This document shows positions 53,008 to 61,963 of a DNA stretch of 64,000 nucleotides, in pieces. A program made the translations under genes and the position numbers. Under the pieces are notes generated by a model. The model made no database searches. It was given only the letters and a program-made list of their open reading frames with translations, and was not told the DNA's origin. This DNA comes from Streptosporangium brasiliense (GTDB taxonomy: Bacteria; Actinomycetota; Actinomycetes; Streptosporangiales; Streptosporangiaceae), in NCBI RefSeq assembly GCF_030811595.1, contig NZ_JAUSRB010000001.1, positions 434,001-498,000 on the forward strand, in the 5' to 3' direction. The stretch's first letter is position 1, and every line of letters starts with the position of its first letter.

Positions 53008-54071
53008 CTGGCCACCTCGGTCATGAACAGCCGCATCGACTCGCAGACGTGCTCGTGGGCGAGCCCCCCGACCTGGGCCTGGAGGATCAGGTCGGTGGCC
53101 CCGGCCTCGGCGATGCGGGCCGCCGCCTTGCGCGAGCCCTCCACGTCGTCCACCACGACCATGTGGTGCTCGCGGAGCGTGGCCATCGCCTCCTCCGACG
53201 GCATCCCGGCCGCGAGCTGGCCGAGGACCTTGTGCGTGGCGTGCCGGGCGTCGTAGTAGTCGGGCGGCGTGACCAGGTTGACCTGGCGCCGGATGTACCA
53301 CAGCACCGGGTCGGCGGCGATCTCGAACGCCCGCGCGCGGGTCTCCGCGACGTACCAGGGGATCATCAGCGCGACCCGGCGGCTGTCGGGGTCGAAGCCG
53401 TTGTCGGCCAGGCACTGCCGGTAGCGGGCGATGTCGTCGGCGACGTCGTCGATCCCCTTCAGCATCGTCATGCCGAGCAGGTTGTAGCCGTGCTTGGCGG
53501 CGGCCAGATATCCCTCCAGCGAGGTGGAGGCCACCCACACGGGAGGGTGCGGCACCTGGGCGGGGCGCGGGTAGACCGCGACGTCGGGGATCTCGAAGAA
53601 CTCGCCGGAGCGGCTGACCGGCTCCCCGTCGGCCCTCCAGATGGCGAGGGTCGCCTCCAGGGATTCCTCCCAGATCTGCCGGGACTTCTCGAACGGCTTC
53701 CGGAACGCCTGGTACTCCAGCGGGGAGGCGCCCCGGCCCGTGCCGAACTCGACCCGGCCGCCGGAGATGACGTCGAGGGTCGCGACCCGCTCCGCCGTGC
53801 GGATGGGGGACTGGAAGGGCAGCAGCACCACGCCCAGGCCCAGATGGATGCGCTCGGTGCGCTGGGAGATGGCGGCCAGCACCAGGTCGGGGGCCGAGGA
53901 GTGGGAGAAGCCGCGGGTGAAGTGGTGCTCCACGAACCACGCGGTGTCGAAGCCCAGCCGGTCGCCGAGCACCACCTGCTCGATCACGTTCTGGAACGCC
54001 TGTTGCTCGACCTCGCGGGAGCGCCCGCGGACCTCCAGCTCATATCCCAGGCTGATCCGTAGGGACGTCAT
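53004..54071 (-). CDS. Luciferase-like monooxygenase (LLM family)
   Basis: A 355-residue bacterial luciferase-type TIM-barrel oxygenase: FDTAWFVEHHFTRGFS, LGVVLLPFQSPIRTAERVAT, SGGRVEFGTGRGASPLEYQA. Such enzymes use reduced FMN or F420. It opens a three-gene operon with the PaaK-like protein and FadD3, and a KstR2-like box lies 52 bp upstream. No LLM gene belongs to the mycobacterial HIP cluster. ATG 54071 follows GGAGG; earlier starts lack similarity. It may oxygenate a C/D-ring intermediate or a related terpenoid. Confidence 0.85.
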   Translation of the reverse strand: MTSLRISLGYELEVRGRSREVEQQAFQNVIEQVVLGDRLGFDTAWFVEHHFTRGFSHSSAPDLVLAAISQRTERIHLGLGVVLLPFQSPIRTAERVATLDVISGGRVEFGTGRGASPLEYQAFRKPFEKSRQIWEESLEATLAIWRADGEPVSRSGEFFEIPDVAVYPRPAQVPHPPVWVASTSLEGYLAAAKHGYNLLGMTMLKGIDDVADDIARYRQCLADNGFDPDSRRVALMIPWYVAETRARAFEIAADPVLWYIRRQVNLVTPPDYYDARHATHKVLGQLAAGMPSEEAMATLREHHMVVVDDVEGSRKAAARIAEAGATDLILQAQVGGLAHEHVCESMRLFMTEVAR

Positions 54072-54122
54072 CCACGCCTCCGTTGTGTCACATCCGGTCC
54101 CCGGTCGTGAGCCCTTCATTTA

Positions 54123-54136
54123 ACCAAGCGCTCGCT
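54123..54136. promoter_or_regulatory. KstR2-type operator before the LLM-fadD3 operon
   Basis: ACCAAGCGCTCGCT equals the best box at 13 of 14 positions and continues as TGG. It ends the promoter region between the LLM start at 54071 and the hypothetical gene at 54241. Confidence 0.8.
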
Positions 54137-54240
54137 TGGCGAGATTACCAGCCTGGTGGGACGGCAACAAGCCGACCCCGCCCACCCGGCGGCCGGACCG
54201 GGGCTTGCGGGGACGGGCCCCGCCGATCACAGTTGGCTCT

Positions 54241-54774
54241 GTGAGCTCAGGGGCGGACAGACGGCGCGGAGCCGGCGCGCGGCGTCGGCGGGACGGCACG
54301 CCCCCGGAGGTGAGGACGCCGGGCCCGGCGGGGCGCCTCCGCGCCTCCTCCGGCGAGGCGCCGCCCGAGGACGGGCGCCGGTTCGAGGCCCTGGGGCGGG
54401 TGATGGCCGCGCTGGCGGGCGAGGCCGGGCTCATGGAGTCCTGCCGGGACCTGGCCTGGTGGCGGGGGAGCGACCAGAGCTGGCACGTCGAGTGGCGCGA
54501 CGGCCCCCACGCCGCCGAGGTCGCCGCCGCGCTGGCCGAGCGCGTCCGGGACCCTGGCGTCCCCGGCGCCCTGGCCGTCCCGGCGGGTCCGGCCACCTCC
54601 GCCACCGCCGCCCTCGACGTCATGGGCGTCCTGTTCGTCCTGCGCGCGGCGGACCCCGTGGGGCGCGAGCGGCTGCGCGTCCGTCCCGGCCTCTGGCGCA
54701 TGTCCGAAGCCCTCGACACCACCCGCAGGACCACCTCCCGGCCGCCCTGGGAAGTGGTGCTCCTCGGCGGCTGA
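54241..54774 (+). CDS. Hypothetical protein
   Basis: A 177-residue protein with an Arg-rich N-terminal tail (DRRRGAGARRRRDG) and an ordered part from about residue 45 (FEALGRVMAALAGEAG; DLAWWRGSDQSWHVEWRDGP; LDVMGVLFVLRAADP). No known family. GTG 54241 has no ribosome site and may be leaderless; an upstream ATG at 54136 overlaps the KstR2-like box and is unlikely. Divergent from the LLM gene. Confidence 0.55.
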   Translation: MSSGADRRRGAGARRRRDGTPPEVRTPGPAGRLRASSGEAPPEDGRRFEALGRVMAALAGEAGLMESCRDLAWWRGSDQSWHVEWRDGPHAAEVAAALAERVRDPGVPGALAVPAGPATSATAALDVMGVLFVLRAADPVGRERLRVRPGLWRMSEALDTTRRTTSRPPWEVVLLGG

Positions 54775-54833
54775 CCCCGCCGGGGTCCGTGGCGTCCTCG
54801 CGCGCCGCGCGCGTGCCCCGGCCGTCCGGCGGG

Positions 54834-55805
54834 TCAGAGGCCGGCGGCCGCGGCCAGCCGGCCGCGGTGCGCCTGCGGGGGGCCGAAGAGCTGGGCGTCG
54901 GCGGTGGCGCGCTTGAAGTGGCGGTGGGCGGAGTGCTCCCAGGTGACACCGGTGCCGCCGTGGATCTGGATGTTCTCGCCCGCGGCGGTCAGATACGCCT
55001 CCGTGCAGTAGGAGCCGGCGATGGCCGCCTGGACGGGGAGGTCGTCCCCGGAGGCCCGGGCGGCCGCCTGCGCGGCGGAGCGGGCGGACTCGACGAGCAG
55101 GAGCAGGTCGGCGAGTTTGTGCTTGACGGCCTGGAAGGAGCCGATGGGGCGGCCGAACTGGTGGCGCTGCCTCGCGTGGGCCAGGGCCGTCTCCAGGCAG
55201 CGGGCGGCGCCGCCCACCTGCTCGGCGGCGAGGCCGGTGATCCCCAGGTCCCGGACCCGGCCGCAGGCCGCGCCGTCGCCCACCCGCACGGCCGGGACGG
55301 CGTCGAAGACGAGCGTGGTGAGCGGACGGGTCTGGTCCAGGGTGGTGTGCGGCGTCCGGGAGGAGGGGACGGCCTCGATCAGCTCGCCGTCGACATAGGC
55401 GAGCACCACCTCGGCGTCCAGCGCGTAACGGGCGGTCCCGGTGAGCTTTCCGTCACTGAAGGTTAGATCCGCGTCATCGGGGAACAGCACAGTTGCGGTG
55501 ATTGAGCCATCCGCCATGCCCGGCAGCAGCCGGGCCATGGCGCAGCGGTCCCCGGCGGTCCTGATCGCCTCGGCGGCCAGCACCGCGGTTGACAGATAGG
55601 GGTAGGGCGCCAGGACGCGGCCCAGTTCCTCGCAGACGACGGCGACCTCCGCCATCCCGCACCCCGCCCCGCCATATTCCTCGGGGACGGCCAGGCCCGC
55701 CACGCCGAGTTCGGCGGCGAACCGGCTCCAGGGGGCTCCGGGCCGTTCGACGAGGAAGGACCGGACGGCCTCGCGGAGTTCGGACTGCTCTTGGGTCAGG
55801 CTCAT
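54834..55805 (-). CDS. Acyl-CoA dehydrogenase (FadE31-33-like)
   Basis: A 323-residue short acyl-CoA dehydrogenase (VPEEYGGAGCGMAEVAVVCE; RQFGRPIGSFQAVKHKLADL-type helix written here as HQFGRPIGSFQAVKHKLAD; QIHGGTGVTWEHSAHRHFKR). Short members often form alpha2-beta2 pairs in steroid degradation; only one such gene is here, so a partner may be elsewhere or replaced by FadE30. ATG 55805 lies 13 bp from a KstR2-like box. Probably dehydrogenates a late ring-cleavage CoA ester. Confidence 0.86.
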   Translation of the reverse strand: MSLTQEQSELREAVRSFLVERPGAPWSRFAAELGVAGLAVPEEYGGAGCGMAEVAVVCEELGRVLAPYPYLSTAVLAAEAIRTAGDRCAMARLLPGMADGSITATVLFPDDADLTFSDGKLTGTARYALDAEVVLAYVDGELIEAVPSSRTPHTTLDQTRPLTTLVFDAVPAVRVGDGAACGRVRDLGITGLAAEQVGGAARCLETALAHARQRHQFGRPIGSFQAVKHKLADLLLLVESARSAAQAAARASGDDLPVQAAIAGSYCTEAYLTAAGENIQIHGGTGVTWEHSAHRHFKRATADAQLFGPPQAHRGRLAAAAGL

Positions 55806-55817
55806 CCGGCCAGCATA

Positions 55818-55831
55818 AACAAGCGGTTGCT
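55818..55831. promoter_or_regulatory. KstR2-type operator before the short acyl-CoA dehydrogenase
   Basis: AACAAGCGGTTGCT fits AnCAAGnnCTTGnT with one mismatch (G for C at position 9) and continues as TGTT. It lies 13 bp before the start codon, between divergent genes. Confidence 0.78.
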
Positions 55832-55918
55832 TGTTATGGAATATTTGCCGCATTTTGTGCATTCTTGCAGGTCAGATATGCTTCACATGGCCACAAGGTA
55901 ATGCGGATCGGGGGATCA

Positions 55919-56578
55919 GTGGCTTCGCTTGACCGGAACTACACGTTTGACCAGAACTACACGGCCGCCTTCCTCGCCGATGATCGCCAGGAGCGGGCGA
56001 TCGTGCTCCACATGGTCCTCTCGTTCGTCGGGGGAATGGTGCTGGGCGCCTTCGGCGCGGTGCTCTCCTCCAAGTCGGACCTGCTGTACGCGATCTACGA
56101 GCCCTATGCCTACGTGCTGTTCGTCGTCGTCGTGGGACGCACCGCCGCCAGCCTCGGCTGGGCGGCGCTGACCAGCGCGCTGGCCACCTTCGGCCCGATA
56201 ATCTCGCTGCTGGCCGCCTCGATCTTCAGAACGGGCGGTGAGTCCCTCAGTCTCGGCAGCCACGGCGCCACGCTGAACATCACGCTCCTGACCCTCGCCT
56301 CCTTCGGCATGCTGTCCTACTTCACCAGGCGCAAGGACCTGTGGGGAGACCTCGCGAGCGGGGTGCTGGGCGGGGTCTTCGCGCTCGACGCCATGGACAA
56401 GGCGCTGCCCACCGGACCGGAACACGTCGCCGGATTCTGGCCGTGGAGCGTCCTGATGGTGATCGCGCTCGTGACGGGGCTGCTGTTCTGGCTGCGGCGG
56501 GGCGCGGGGTGGCTCCGCTCGGCGTTGGTGGTGCTGATCATCGCTTCCACCTACTTCGTGTTCGTGGTCGGCCTTTAA
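55919..56578 (+). CDS. Multi-pass membrane protein of unknown function
   Basis: A 219-residue protein with six to seven membrane segments (for example AIVLHMVLSFVGGMVLGAFG and ALVVLIIASTYFVFVVGL) and a short polar N-terminus. No family recognised. GTG 55919 has GGGGGA at 5 bases; ATG 55901 is an alternative six codons earlier. It lies 67 bp before proS and may share no function with it. Confidence 0.72.
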   Translation: MASLDRNYTFDQNYTAAFLADDRQERAIVLHMVLSFVGGMVLGAFGAVLSSKSDLLYAIYEPYAYVLFVVVVGRTAASLGWAALTSALATFGPIISLLAASIFRTGGESLSLGSHGATLNITLLTLASFGMLSYFTRRKDLWGDLASGVLGGVFALDAMDKALPTGPEHVAGFWPWSVLMVIALVTGLLFWLRRGAGWLRSALVVLIIASTYFVFVVGL

Positions 56579-56645
56579 AGACAGGCGACCGGCTTGCGCG
56601 AGTCGATAGCCTGTAGCCATCGATCCCTGCTAGCTAGGAGTAGCC

Positions 56646-58388
56646 GTGCTGCTGCGAATGTCGTCGTTGTTTCTTCGAACGCTGAGGGACGACCCGGCAG
56701 ACGCGGAAGTCCCGAGCCACAAGCTGCTCGTCCGCGCCGGTTATGTCCGTCGTGTCGCACCCGGCATCTACTCCTGGCTGCCGCTCGGCAAGATGGTCCT
56801 GGAGAACGTCACGCGCATCGTGCGCGAGGAGATGGACCGCATGGGCGGCCAGGAGGTGCTCTTCCCCGCCCTCCTGCCCCGCGACTACTACGAGGCGACC
56901 GGCCGCTGGACGGAATACGGCGACACGCTCTTCCGCCTCAAGGACCGCAAGGGCGCCGACTACCTGCTCGGCCCCACCCACGAGGAGATGTTCACCGACA
57001 TGGTCAAGGGGGAATACTCCTCCTACAAGGACTACCCGGTGACGCTCTACCAGATCCAGACGAAATACCGCGACGAGGCCCGCCCCCGGGCCGGCATCCT
57101 GCGCGGCCGCGAGTTCGTCATGAAGGACTCCTACTCCTTCGACCTGGACGACGACGGTCTCAAGCGCTCCTACGAGCAGCACCGCGAGACCTACATCAGG
57201 ACCTTCGACCGCCTGGGCATCAACTACAAGATCTGCTTCGCCACCTCCGGCGCGATGGGCGGCTCCGCCTCCGAGGAGTTCCTCGCGCCCGCCCCGACGG
57301 GCGAGGACACCTTCGTCGCCTGCCACCGGTGCGGCTACGCCGCCAACGCCGAGGCGGTCACCACCCCCGCCCCCGCGGCGATCACCGGGGAGCGGCCGGC
57401 CCTGCGGGTCCTCGACACCCCCGACACCCCGACCATCGAGTCGCTGGTCAACCACGTCAACGAGCACCACGGCCTGGGCATCACCGCCGCCGAGACGCTC
57501 AAGAACGTCGTGGTCAAGGTCGCGACCCCCGGTTCCGGCAAGACCGAGACGCTGGTCATCGGCGTGCCGGGCGACCGCGAGGTCGACTTCAAGCGGCTGG
57601 AGGCCTCGCTGGCCCCCGGTGAGCCCGCCATCTTCGAGGCCGAGGACTTCGCCAAGCACCCCGGGCTGGTCCGCGGCTACATCGGCCCGCAGGTGCTCAA
57701 GGACCTCGGCATCCGCTACCTCGTCGACCCCCGCGTGGTCGACGGCAGCGCCTGGGTGACGGGTGCCAACGAGCCCGGCAGGCACGCCGCCGGCGTGGTC
57801 GCCGGCCGTGACTTCGTCGCCGACGGCACGATCGAGGCGGCCGAGGTCCGCGCCGGCGACGCCTGCCCGGTCTGCGGTTCCGGCCTCTCCATCGACCGGG
57901 GCATCGAGATCGGCCACATCTTCCAGCTCGGCCGCAAATACGCCGACGCCGCGAAGCTGGACGCCCTGGGCCCCGACGGCAAGCCGATCCGCGTCACCAT
58001 GGGTTCCTACGGCGTCGGCGTCTCCCGCGCCGTGGCCGTGCTGGCCGAGCAGAGGCACGACGAGCTCGGCCTGGTCTGGCCCCGTGAGGTCGCCCCGGTG
58101 GACGTCCACGTCGTGGGCACCGGCAAGGACAACCAGATCGAGGTCGCCTCCCAGCTCGCCGAGGAGCTCCAGGCCCGTGGCCTGCGCGTGCTGGTGGACG
58201 ACCGCCCCGGGGTCTCCCCGGGCGTGAAGTTCAAGGACGCCGAGCTGCTCGGCATGCCCACGATCCTGGTCGTCGGCCGGGGCCTCGCCCAGGGCGTCGT
58301 CGAGCTGCGCGACCGCGCCACCGGCGTCAAGGAGGAGATCCCCGTCGCCGAGGCCGCCGAGCGGGTCCTGGCCGCCTGCCGCGGCTGA
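56646..58388 (+). CDS. proS: Prolyl-tRNA synthetase, bacterial type
   Basis: A 580-residue class II synthetase that charges tRNA-Pro. Motif 2 [19 protein letters not shown], motif 3 [18 protein letters not shown], the YbaK-like editing insert between them ([34 protein letters not shown]), and an anticodon-binding C-terminal domain are all visible. GTG 56646 follows TAGGAG. No T-box leader is seen upstream. The gene is a stable actinobacterial neighbour of rimP-nusA. Confidence 0.97.
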   Translation: MLLRMSSLFLRTLRDDPADAEVPSHKLLVRAGYVRRVAPGIYSWLPLGKMVLENVTRIVREEMDRMGGQEVLFPALLPRDYYEATGRWTEYGDTLFRLKDRKGADYLLGPTHEEMFTDMVKGEYSSYKDYPVTLYQIQTKYRDEARPRAGILRGREFVMKDSYSFDLDDDGLKRSYEQHRETYIRTFDRLGINYKICFATSGAMGGSASEEFLAPAPTGEDTFVACHRCGYAANAEAVTTPAPAAITGERPALRVLDTPDTPTIESLVNHVNEHHGLGITAAETLKNVVVKVATPGSGKTETLVIGVPGDREVDFKRLEASLAPGEPAIFEAEDFAKHPGLVRGYIGPQVLKDLGIRYLVDPRVVDGSAWVTGANEPGRHAAGVVAGRDFVADGTIEAAEVRAGDACPVCGSGLSIDRGIEIGHIFQLGRKYADAAKLDALGPDGKPIRVTMGSYGVGVSRAVAVLAEQRHDELGLVWPREVAPVDVHVVGTGKDNQIEVASQLAEELQARGLRVLVDDRPGVSPGVKFKDAELLGMPTILVVGRGLAQGVVELRDRATGVKEEIPVAEAAERVLAACRG

Positions 58389-58523
58389 CCCGCCGCCTGA
58401 CGCCGCGGCCCCGGACCGCGGACGTTTCCCCCGTCGGCCAGGTGGGCAGTCCAGTCACTGAGACCGACGGTAATCCCTCGCATGCGGACGGTGAGCATGC
58501 GGGGGATCGGGGGACGGGGGCCC

Positions 58524-59255
58524 ATGGCGCAGGAGTTCGACGCGTCCGCGTACGGGCGCGCCATCGCGGACGTCTATGACATGACCATGGCGGACGCCCC
58601 CACGGAGCCCGCCGTGGAGCGGCTCCAGGAGCTCGCCGCGGGCGGCCCCGTTCTGGAGTTCGGCATCGGCACCGGCCGGTTGGCGCTGCCCCTGGCGGCG
58701 CGGGGGCTGATCGTCGCGGGGGTCGACGGCTCCCCGGAGATGGTGGAGGTGCTGCGCGCCAAACCCGGAGGCGACCGCATCCCGGTGACGGTGGGCGACT
58801 TCGCCGGCACCCGGGTCGAGGGCGAGTTCAGCCTGGTCGTGCTGGCCGTCAACACGATCTTCGCGCTGCCCTCGCAGGAGGCCCAGATCTCCTGCTTCCG
58901 CAACGCGGCGGCCCACCTGAGGCCCGGCGGCCGCTTCGTGGTCGAGGCGTGGACGCCCGATCTGGCGGCGTTCCGGGACGGCACGGCGCTGCGCCTGCTG
59001 TCGCTGGGCGAGGACAGGGTCTTCGTGGAGGCGGCGCGGCTGTCCCCGGCCGATCAGATGATGTACACGACCAAGATCGACCTGACCTCCGGCGGCCTGC
59101 GGCTCCTGCCCGCCAACCACCGTTACGCCTGGCCCGCCGAGCTCGACCTGATGGCGCGCCTGGCGGGCATGGAGCGCGAGCACCGATGGGCCGACTGGCG
59201 GGGCGCCCCCTTCACCGACGACAGCCGGGCGCACGTGTCGGTCTACCGCCGCTGA
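58524..59255 (+). CDS. SAM-dependent methyltransferase (class I)
   Basis: A 243-residue methyltransferase with the SAM loop VLEFGIGTGRLALPLAARG and acidic VAGVDGSPEMVEVLR; post-loop AAHLRPGGRFVVEAW. ATG 58524 is preferred to the upstream start. It is followed 38 bp later by the haem-oxygenase-like gene and may form an operon with it. Substrate unknown. Confidence 0.88.
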   Translation: MAQEFDASAYGRAIADVYDMTMADAPTEPAVERLQELAAGGPVLEFGIGTGRLALPLAARGLIVAGVDGSPEMVEVLRAKPGGDRIPVTVGDFAGTRVEGEFSLVVLAVNTIFALPSQEAQISCFRNAAAHLRPGGRFVVEAWTPDLAAFRDGTALRLLSLGEDRVFVEAARLSPADQMMYTTKIDLTSGGLRLLPANHRYAWPAELDLMARLAGMEREHRWADWRGAPFTDDSRAHVSVYRR

Positions 59256-59293
59256 CCCGCCCGCCGAGCCCCGACCCCGTCCGGAAGGCCGCG

Positions 59294-60310
59294 ATGCAGC
59301 TACCTGCGCCCCGAGGGCCCGTCACCGCCCTGCTCTTCGACGGGCTGGCGGGCCCGCCCCGCGAGCTCGGCCCGCTGCCCGCGCCCGCCGGCGGACCGGC
59401 GGTCGAGGACGAAGACCTCCAGCTCGCGCTCTTCGCCTGCTACGAGCTGCACTACCAGGGCTTCGACGGGGTGGACGACAGGTGGGAGTGGGACCCGTCG
59501 CTGCTGGCCGCCAGGCAGGTGCTGGAACGGCGGTTCGAGGGCGGCCTGGCAGAGGCCGTGCCGCGCCCGCTCCCCGCGCCGCCCACGCCGCCCGCGCGCA
59601 TGCGCCGGGCCCTGGCGGAGCTGGTGGTCGCCGCCGGCGAGGGCCCGTCCCTGGCGTCGTTCCTGGAGAAGAAGGCGGACCTCGGGCAGTTCCGCGAGTT
59701 CGTCGCGCACCGTTCGATCTACCACCTGAAAGAGGCCGACCCGCACACATGGGCGATCCCCCGGCTGCGCGGCCGCGCCAAGGCGGCCCTCGTGGAGATC
59801 CAGGCCGACGAGTACGGCGGGGGCCGGCTCGAACGCATGCACTCGGAGCTGTTCCGGGCCACGATGCGCGGGCTGGGTCTCGACGACTCCTACGGGGCCT
59901 ACCTCGACCGGGTCCCGGCGACCACCCTGGCGGTCGGCAACGCCATGTCGCTGTTCGGCCTCCACCGGCGGCACCGGGGCGCTCTGCTGGGGCACCTCGC
60001 GGCCTTCGAGATGACCTCCTCCCTGCCCAACCGCAAATACGGACGGGGCCTGAGGCGGCTGGGCGGCGACGCCACGGCCTGCCGCTTCTACGACGAGCAC
60101 GTGCAGGCCGACGCCGTCCACGAGCAGATCGCCGCGCACGACATGTGCGGCGGGTTCGCCGCCGCGCACCCCGCCCTGGCCGGTGACGTCCTGTACGGGG
60201 CCGCCTGCGCCCTCACGCTCGACCGTCTATTCGCCGAGCGGGTCCTGGACCGCTGGGAGCGCGGGGCCACGTCGCTGCGCGAGGCGGGGCAGGCGGTGGG
60301 CGGCCGGTGA
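59294..60310 (+). CDS. Iron-containing redox enzyme, haem-oxygenase-like fold
   Basis: A 338-residue protein of the Haem_oxygenas_2 / iron-containing redox family. Helical metal-ligand segments are ALVEIQADEYGGGRLERMHS and HVQADAVHEQIAAHDM, with conserved Glu, Asp and His; FVAHRSIYHLKEADPHTWAI is also typical. These diiron-type enzymes oxidise varied substrates. ATG 59294 follows GGAAGG. It overlaps the glycosyltransferase by 4 bp and faces a CDGSH protein, a recurrent pairing in actinomycetes (from memory). Confidence 0.83.
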   Translation: MQLPAPRGPVTALLFDGLAGPPRELGPLPAPAGGPAVEDEDLQLALFACYELHYQGFDGVDDRWEWDPSLLAARQVLERRFEGGLAEAVPRPLPAPPTPPARMRRALAELVVAAGEGPSLASFLEKKADLGQFREFVAHRSIYHLKEADPHTWAIPRLRGRAKAALVEIQADEYGGGRLERMHSELFRATMRGLGLDDSYGAYLDRVPATTLAVGNAMSLFGLHRRHRGALLGHLAAFEMTSSLPNRKYGRGLRRLGGDATACRFYDEHVQADAVHEQIAAHDMCGGFAAAHPALAGDVLYGAACALTLDRLFAERVLDRWERGATSLREAGQAVGGR

Positions 60311-61401
60311 CGGATCTCGACTACGTGCTGCCGCTGCGCTGGGACGACGACTCGGGCCTGGCGGAGCTGACGGCCTATCTGCGCCGGCTCGGGCGGAGCG
60401 CGCGGGTCATCGTCGTCGACGGCTCCCCGCAGGCGGTCTTCGACCGGCACGCCGCCCTCTGGGACGGGCTCGTCCTGCACGTGCGGCCCGACGGCGACCT
60501 CGGGTCCGCCAACGGCAAGGTCGCCGGGGTGATCACCGGGATGCGCCGGGCCCGGGCGGAGCACGTGATCATCGCCGACGACGACGTCCGCTACGGCGAG
60601 GCCGAGCTGGCCGGGGTCGACGCCCTGCTGCGGACGGCCGACCTGGTGCGGCCACAGAACTACTTCGACCCCCTGCCCTGGCACGCCCGCTGGGACACCG
60701 CCAGGGCGCTGCTCAACCGCTGCTTCGGCGCGGACTACCCGGGCACGTTCGGCGTGCGACGCTCGACCTTCCTGAGGATGGGGGGCTACGACGGCGACGT
60801 GCTGTTCGAGAACCTGGAGCTCATCCGCACCGTCCGCGCCCACGGTGGGCGCGAACGCCGCCCGCTCGACCTCTACGTCCGCCGCCTGCCGCCCGATCCG
60901 GCGAGGTTCTGGGCCCAGCGCGTACGCCAGGCCTACGACGATCTGGCGCAGCCCGCCCGGATGGCGCTCTTCCTCGCCGTCCTGCCCGCGCTGGCCGCCG
61001 GAGTGCTGCTACGGCGGCGCGGGACGGTCCTGGCCGGTGCCGGGCTGGTGGTGGGGCTGGCCGAGATCGGCCGCCGCCGGGCCGGCGGGCGGCGGGTCTT
61101 CCCCTTCGGCGCCGCGCTGTTCGCCCCGGTGTGGGTGCTGGAGCGGGCCGTCTGCAGCTGGCTGGCGCTGGGGGCCCGGTTCCTCCGGGGAGGGGTCGCC
61201 TACTCGGGGCGCCGGATGCGGACGGCCGCGCATTCGAGCCGTCGGCTCAGGGCGCACCGTCAGGCCGGCGGGTCGGGCTCGCTCGGGGCCCGGAACCCGG
61301 CGGGCCGGTGCGAGCCGTCGCAGAAGGGCTTGGCGGACGAGCGCCCGCAGCGGCACAGCGCCACCGTGGCCCTGCCGGGGGCGATGGGGGCCCCGTCCTG
61401 A
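60307..61401 (+). CDS. Membrane-associated glycosyltransferase family 2-like protein
   Basis: A 364-residue protein. The first 200 residues form a GT-A-type domain (VIVVDGSPQAVFDRHAALWD; nucleotide-metal motif IIADDDVRYGE). Two or three membrane helices follow around residues 225-280. The last 45 residues are antisense to the CDGSH gene and have little protein character, so the natural end may once have been earlier. GTG 60307 overlaps the previous stop. It may glycosylate a lipid or the product of its operon neighbours. Confidence 0.78.
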   Translation: MTDLDYVLPLRWDDDSGLAELTAYLRRLGRSARVIVVDGSPQAVFDRHAALWDGLVLHVRPDGDLGSANGKVAGVITGMRRARAEHVIIADDDVRYGEAELAGVDALLRTADLVRPQNYFDPLPWHARWDTARALLNRCFGADYPGTFGVRRSTFLRMGGYDGDVLFENLELIRTVRAHGGRERRPLDLYVRRLPPDPARFWAQRVRQAYDDLAQPARMALFLAVLPALAAGVLLRRRGTVLAGAGLVVGLAEIGRRRAGGRRVFPFGAALFAPVWVLERAVCSWLALGARFLRGGVAYSGRRMRTAAHSSRRLRAHRQAGGSGSLGARNPAGRCEPSQKGLADERPQRHSATVALPGAMGAPS

Positions 61402-61487
61402 GTCGTCAGCGTGAACGGCCCCCGCAGCAGCAACGGCCCGTCTTCGCAAGGGGTCACTGTGACCGAATTGTCCGTTTCGCGTTGCAT
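61260..61487 (-). CDS. CDGSH iron-sulfur domain protein
   Basis: A 75-residue protein with the 2Fe-2S motif CRCGRSSAKPFCDGSH (three Cys and one His ligand). Such proteins are redox or cluster-transfer factors. ATG 61487 has no strong ribosome site. Its 3' part overlaps the convergent glycosyltransferase gene by 142 bp. It probably works with the haem-oxygenase-like protein. Confidence 0.85.
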   Translation of the reverse strand: MQRETDNSVTVTPCEDGPLLLRGPFTLTTQDGAPIAPGRATVALCRCGRSSAKPFCDGSHRPAGFRAPSEPDPPA

Positions 61488-61687
61488 GTGAGGTTTGTGC
61501 CCGATGGGTCCGGTGAGAAAACCAGCCGTCCGCGGCCCGCATGATCGGCCCCCGCGGGCCGTGCAGCCGGGGCATCGGCCCCCGCGGGCCGTGCGGTCGG
61601 GGCGCGCCCGGCCCGCGGACCGGCACGTGGAGCCCGCGGCGCCGCGCCCGGGAGCCCCGCCGGGCGGGTCCTCCCGCGCGGCGCCGG

Positions 61688-61879
61688 TTACCGGGAGTTG
61701 CCGCCGAGGGTCTTGCGCCAGTGGAAGCCCCCGGGCAGGTTCACGCTCAGGGTGCGGCGGCCGTCGGCCGTCTTGGTGACCCGGAACGCGCGGTTGCCCC
61801 AGCTGTGGCCGACCCCGCTCCGCGACAGGTTGAGACGGAACGGACCGAACTTCAGCGACTTCCTGTATCCCCAGCCCAT
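61688..61879 (-). CDS. DUF4236 small protein
   Basis: A 63-residue protein. RKSLKFGPFRLNLSRSGVG is the DUF4236 signature, found as a short stand-alone domain. Function unknown. GGGAGGA precedes the ATG at good spacing. The 200-bp gap to the CDGSH gene start shows repeated GGCCCCCGCGGGCCGTGC units near 61545-61590 and no other gene. Confidence 0.82.
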   Translation of the reverse strand: MGWGYRKSLKFGPFRLNLSRSGVGHSWGNRAFRVTKTADGRRTLSVNLPGGFHWRKTLGGNSR

Positions 61880-61963
61880 TGCTTCCTCCCTTGAGGTGTC
61901 GGCAGGGAGGTTCAGCTACCCGCCTGCGCCGTTCCAAACGCGGGCGGGCGGCGGCTCACGCGG

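Noticed and set aside
56579..56645. Possible T-box leader before proS
   Set aside because: The 67-bp gap is too short and no T-box sequence (TGGNACCGCG-like) is seen.
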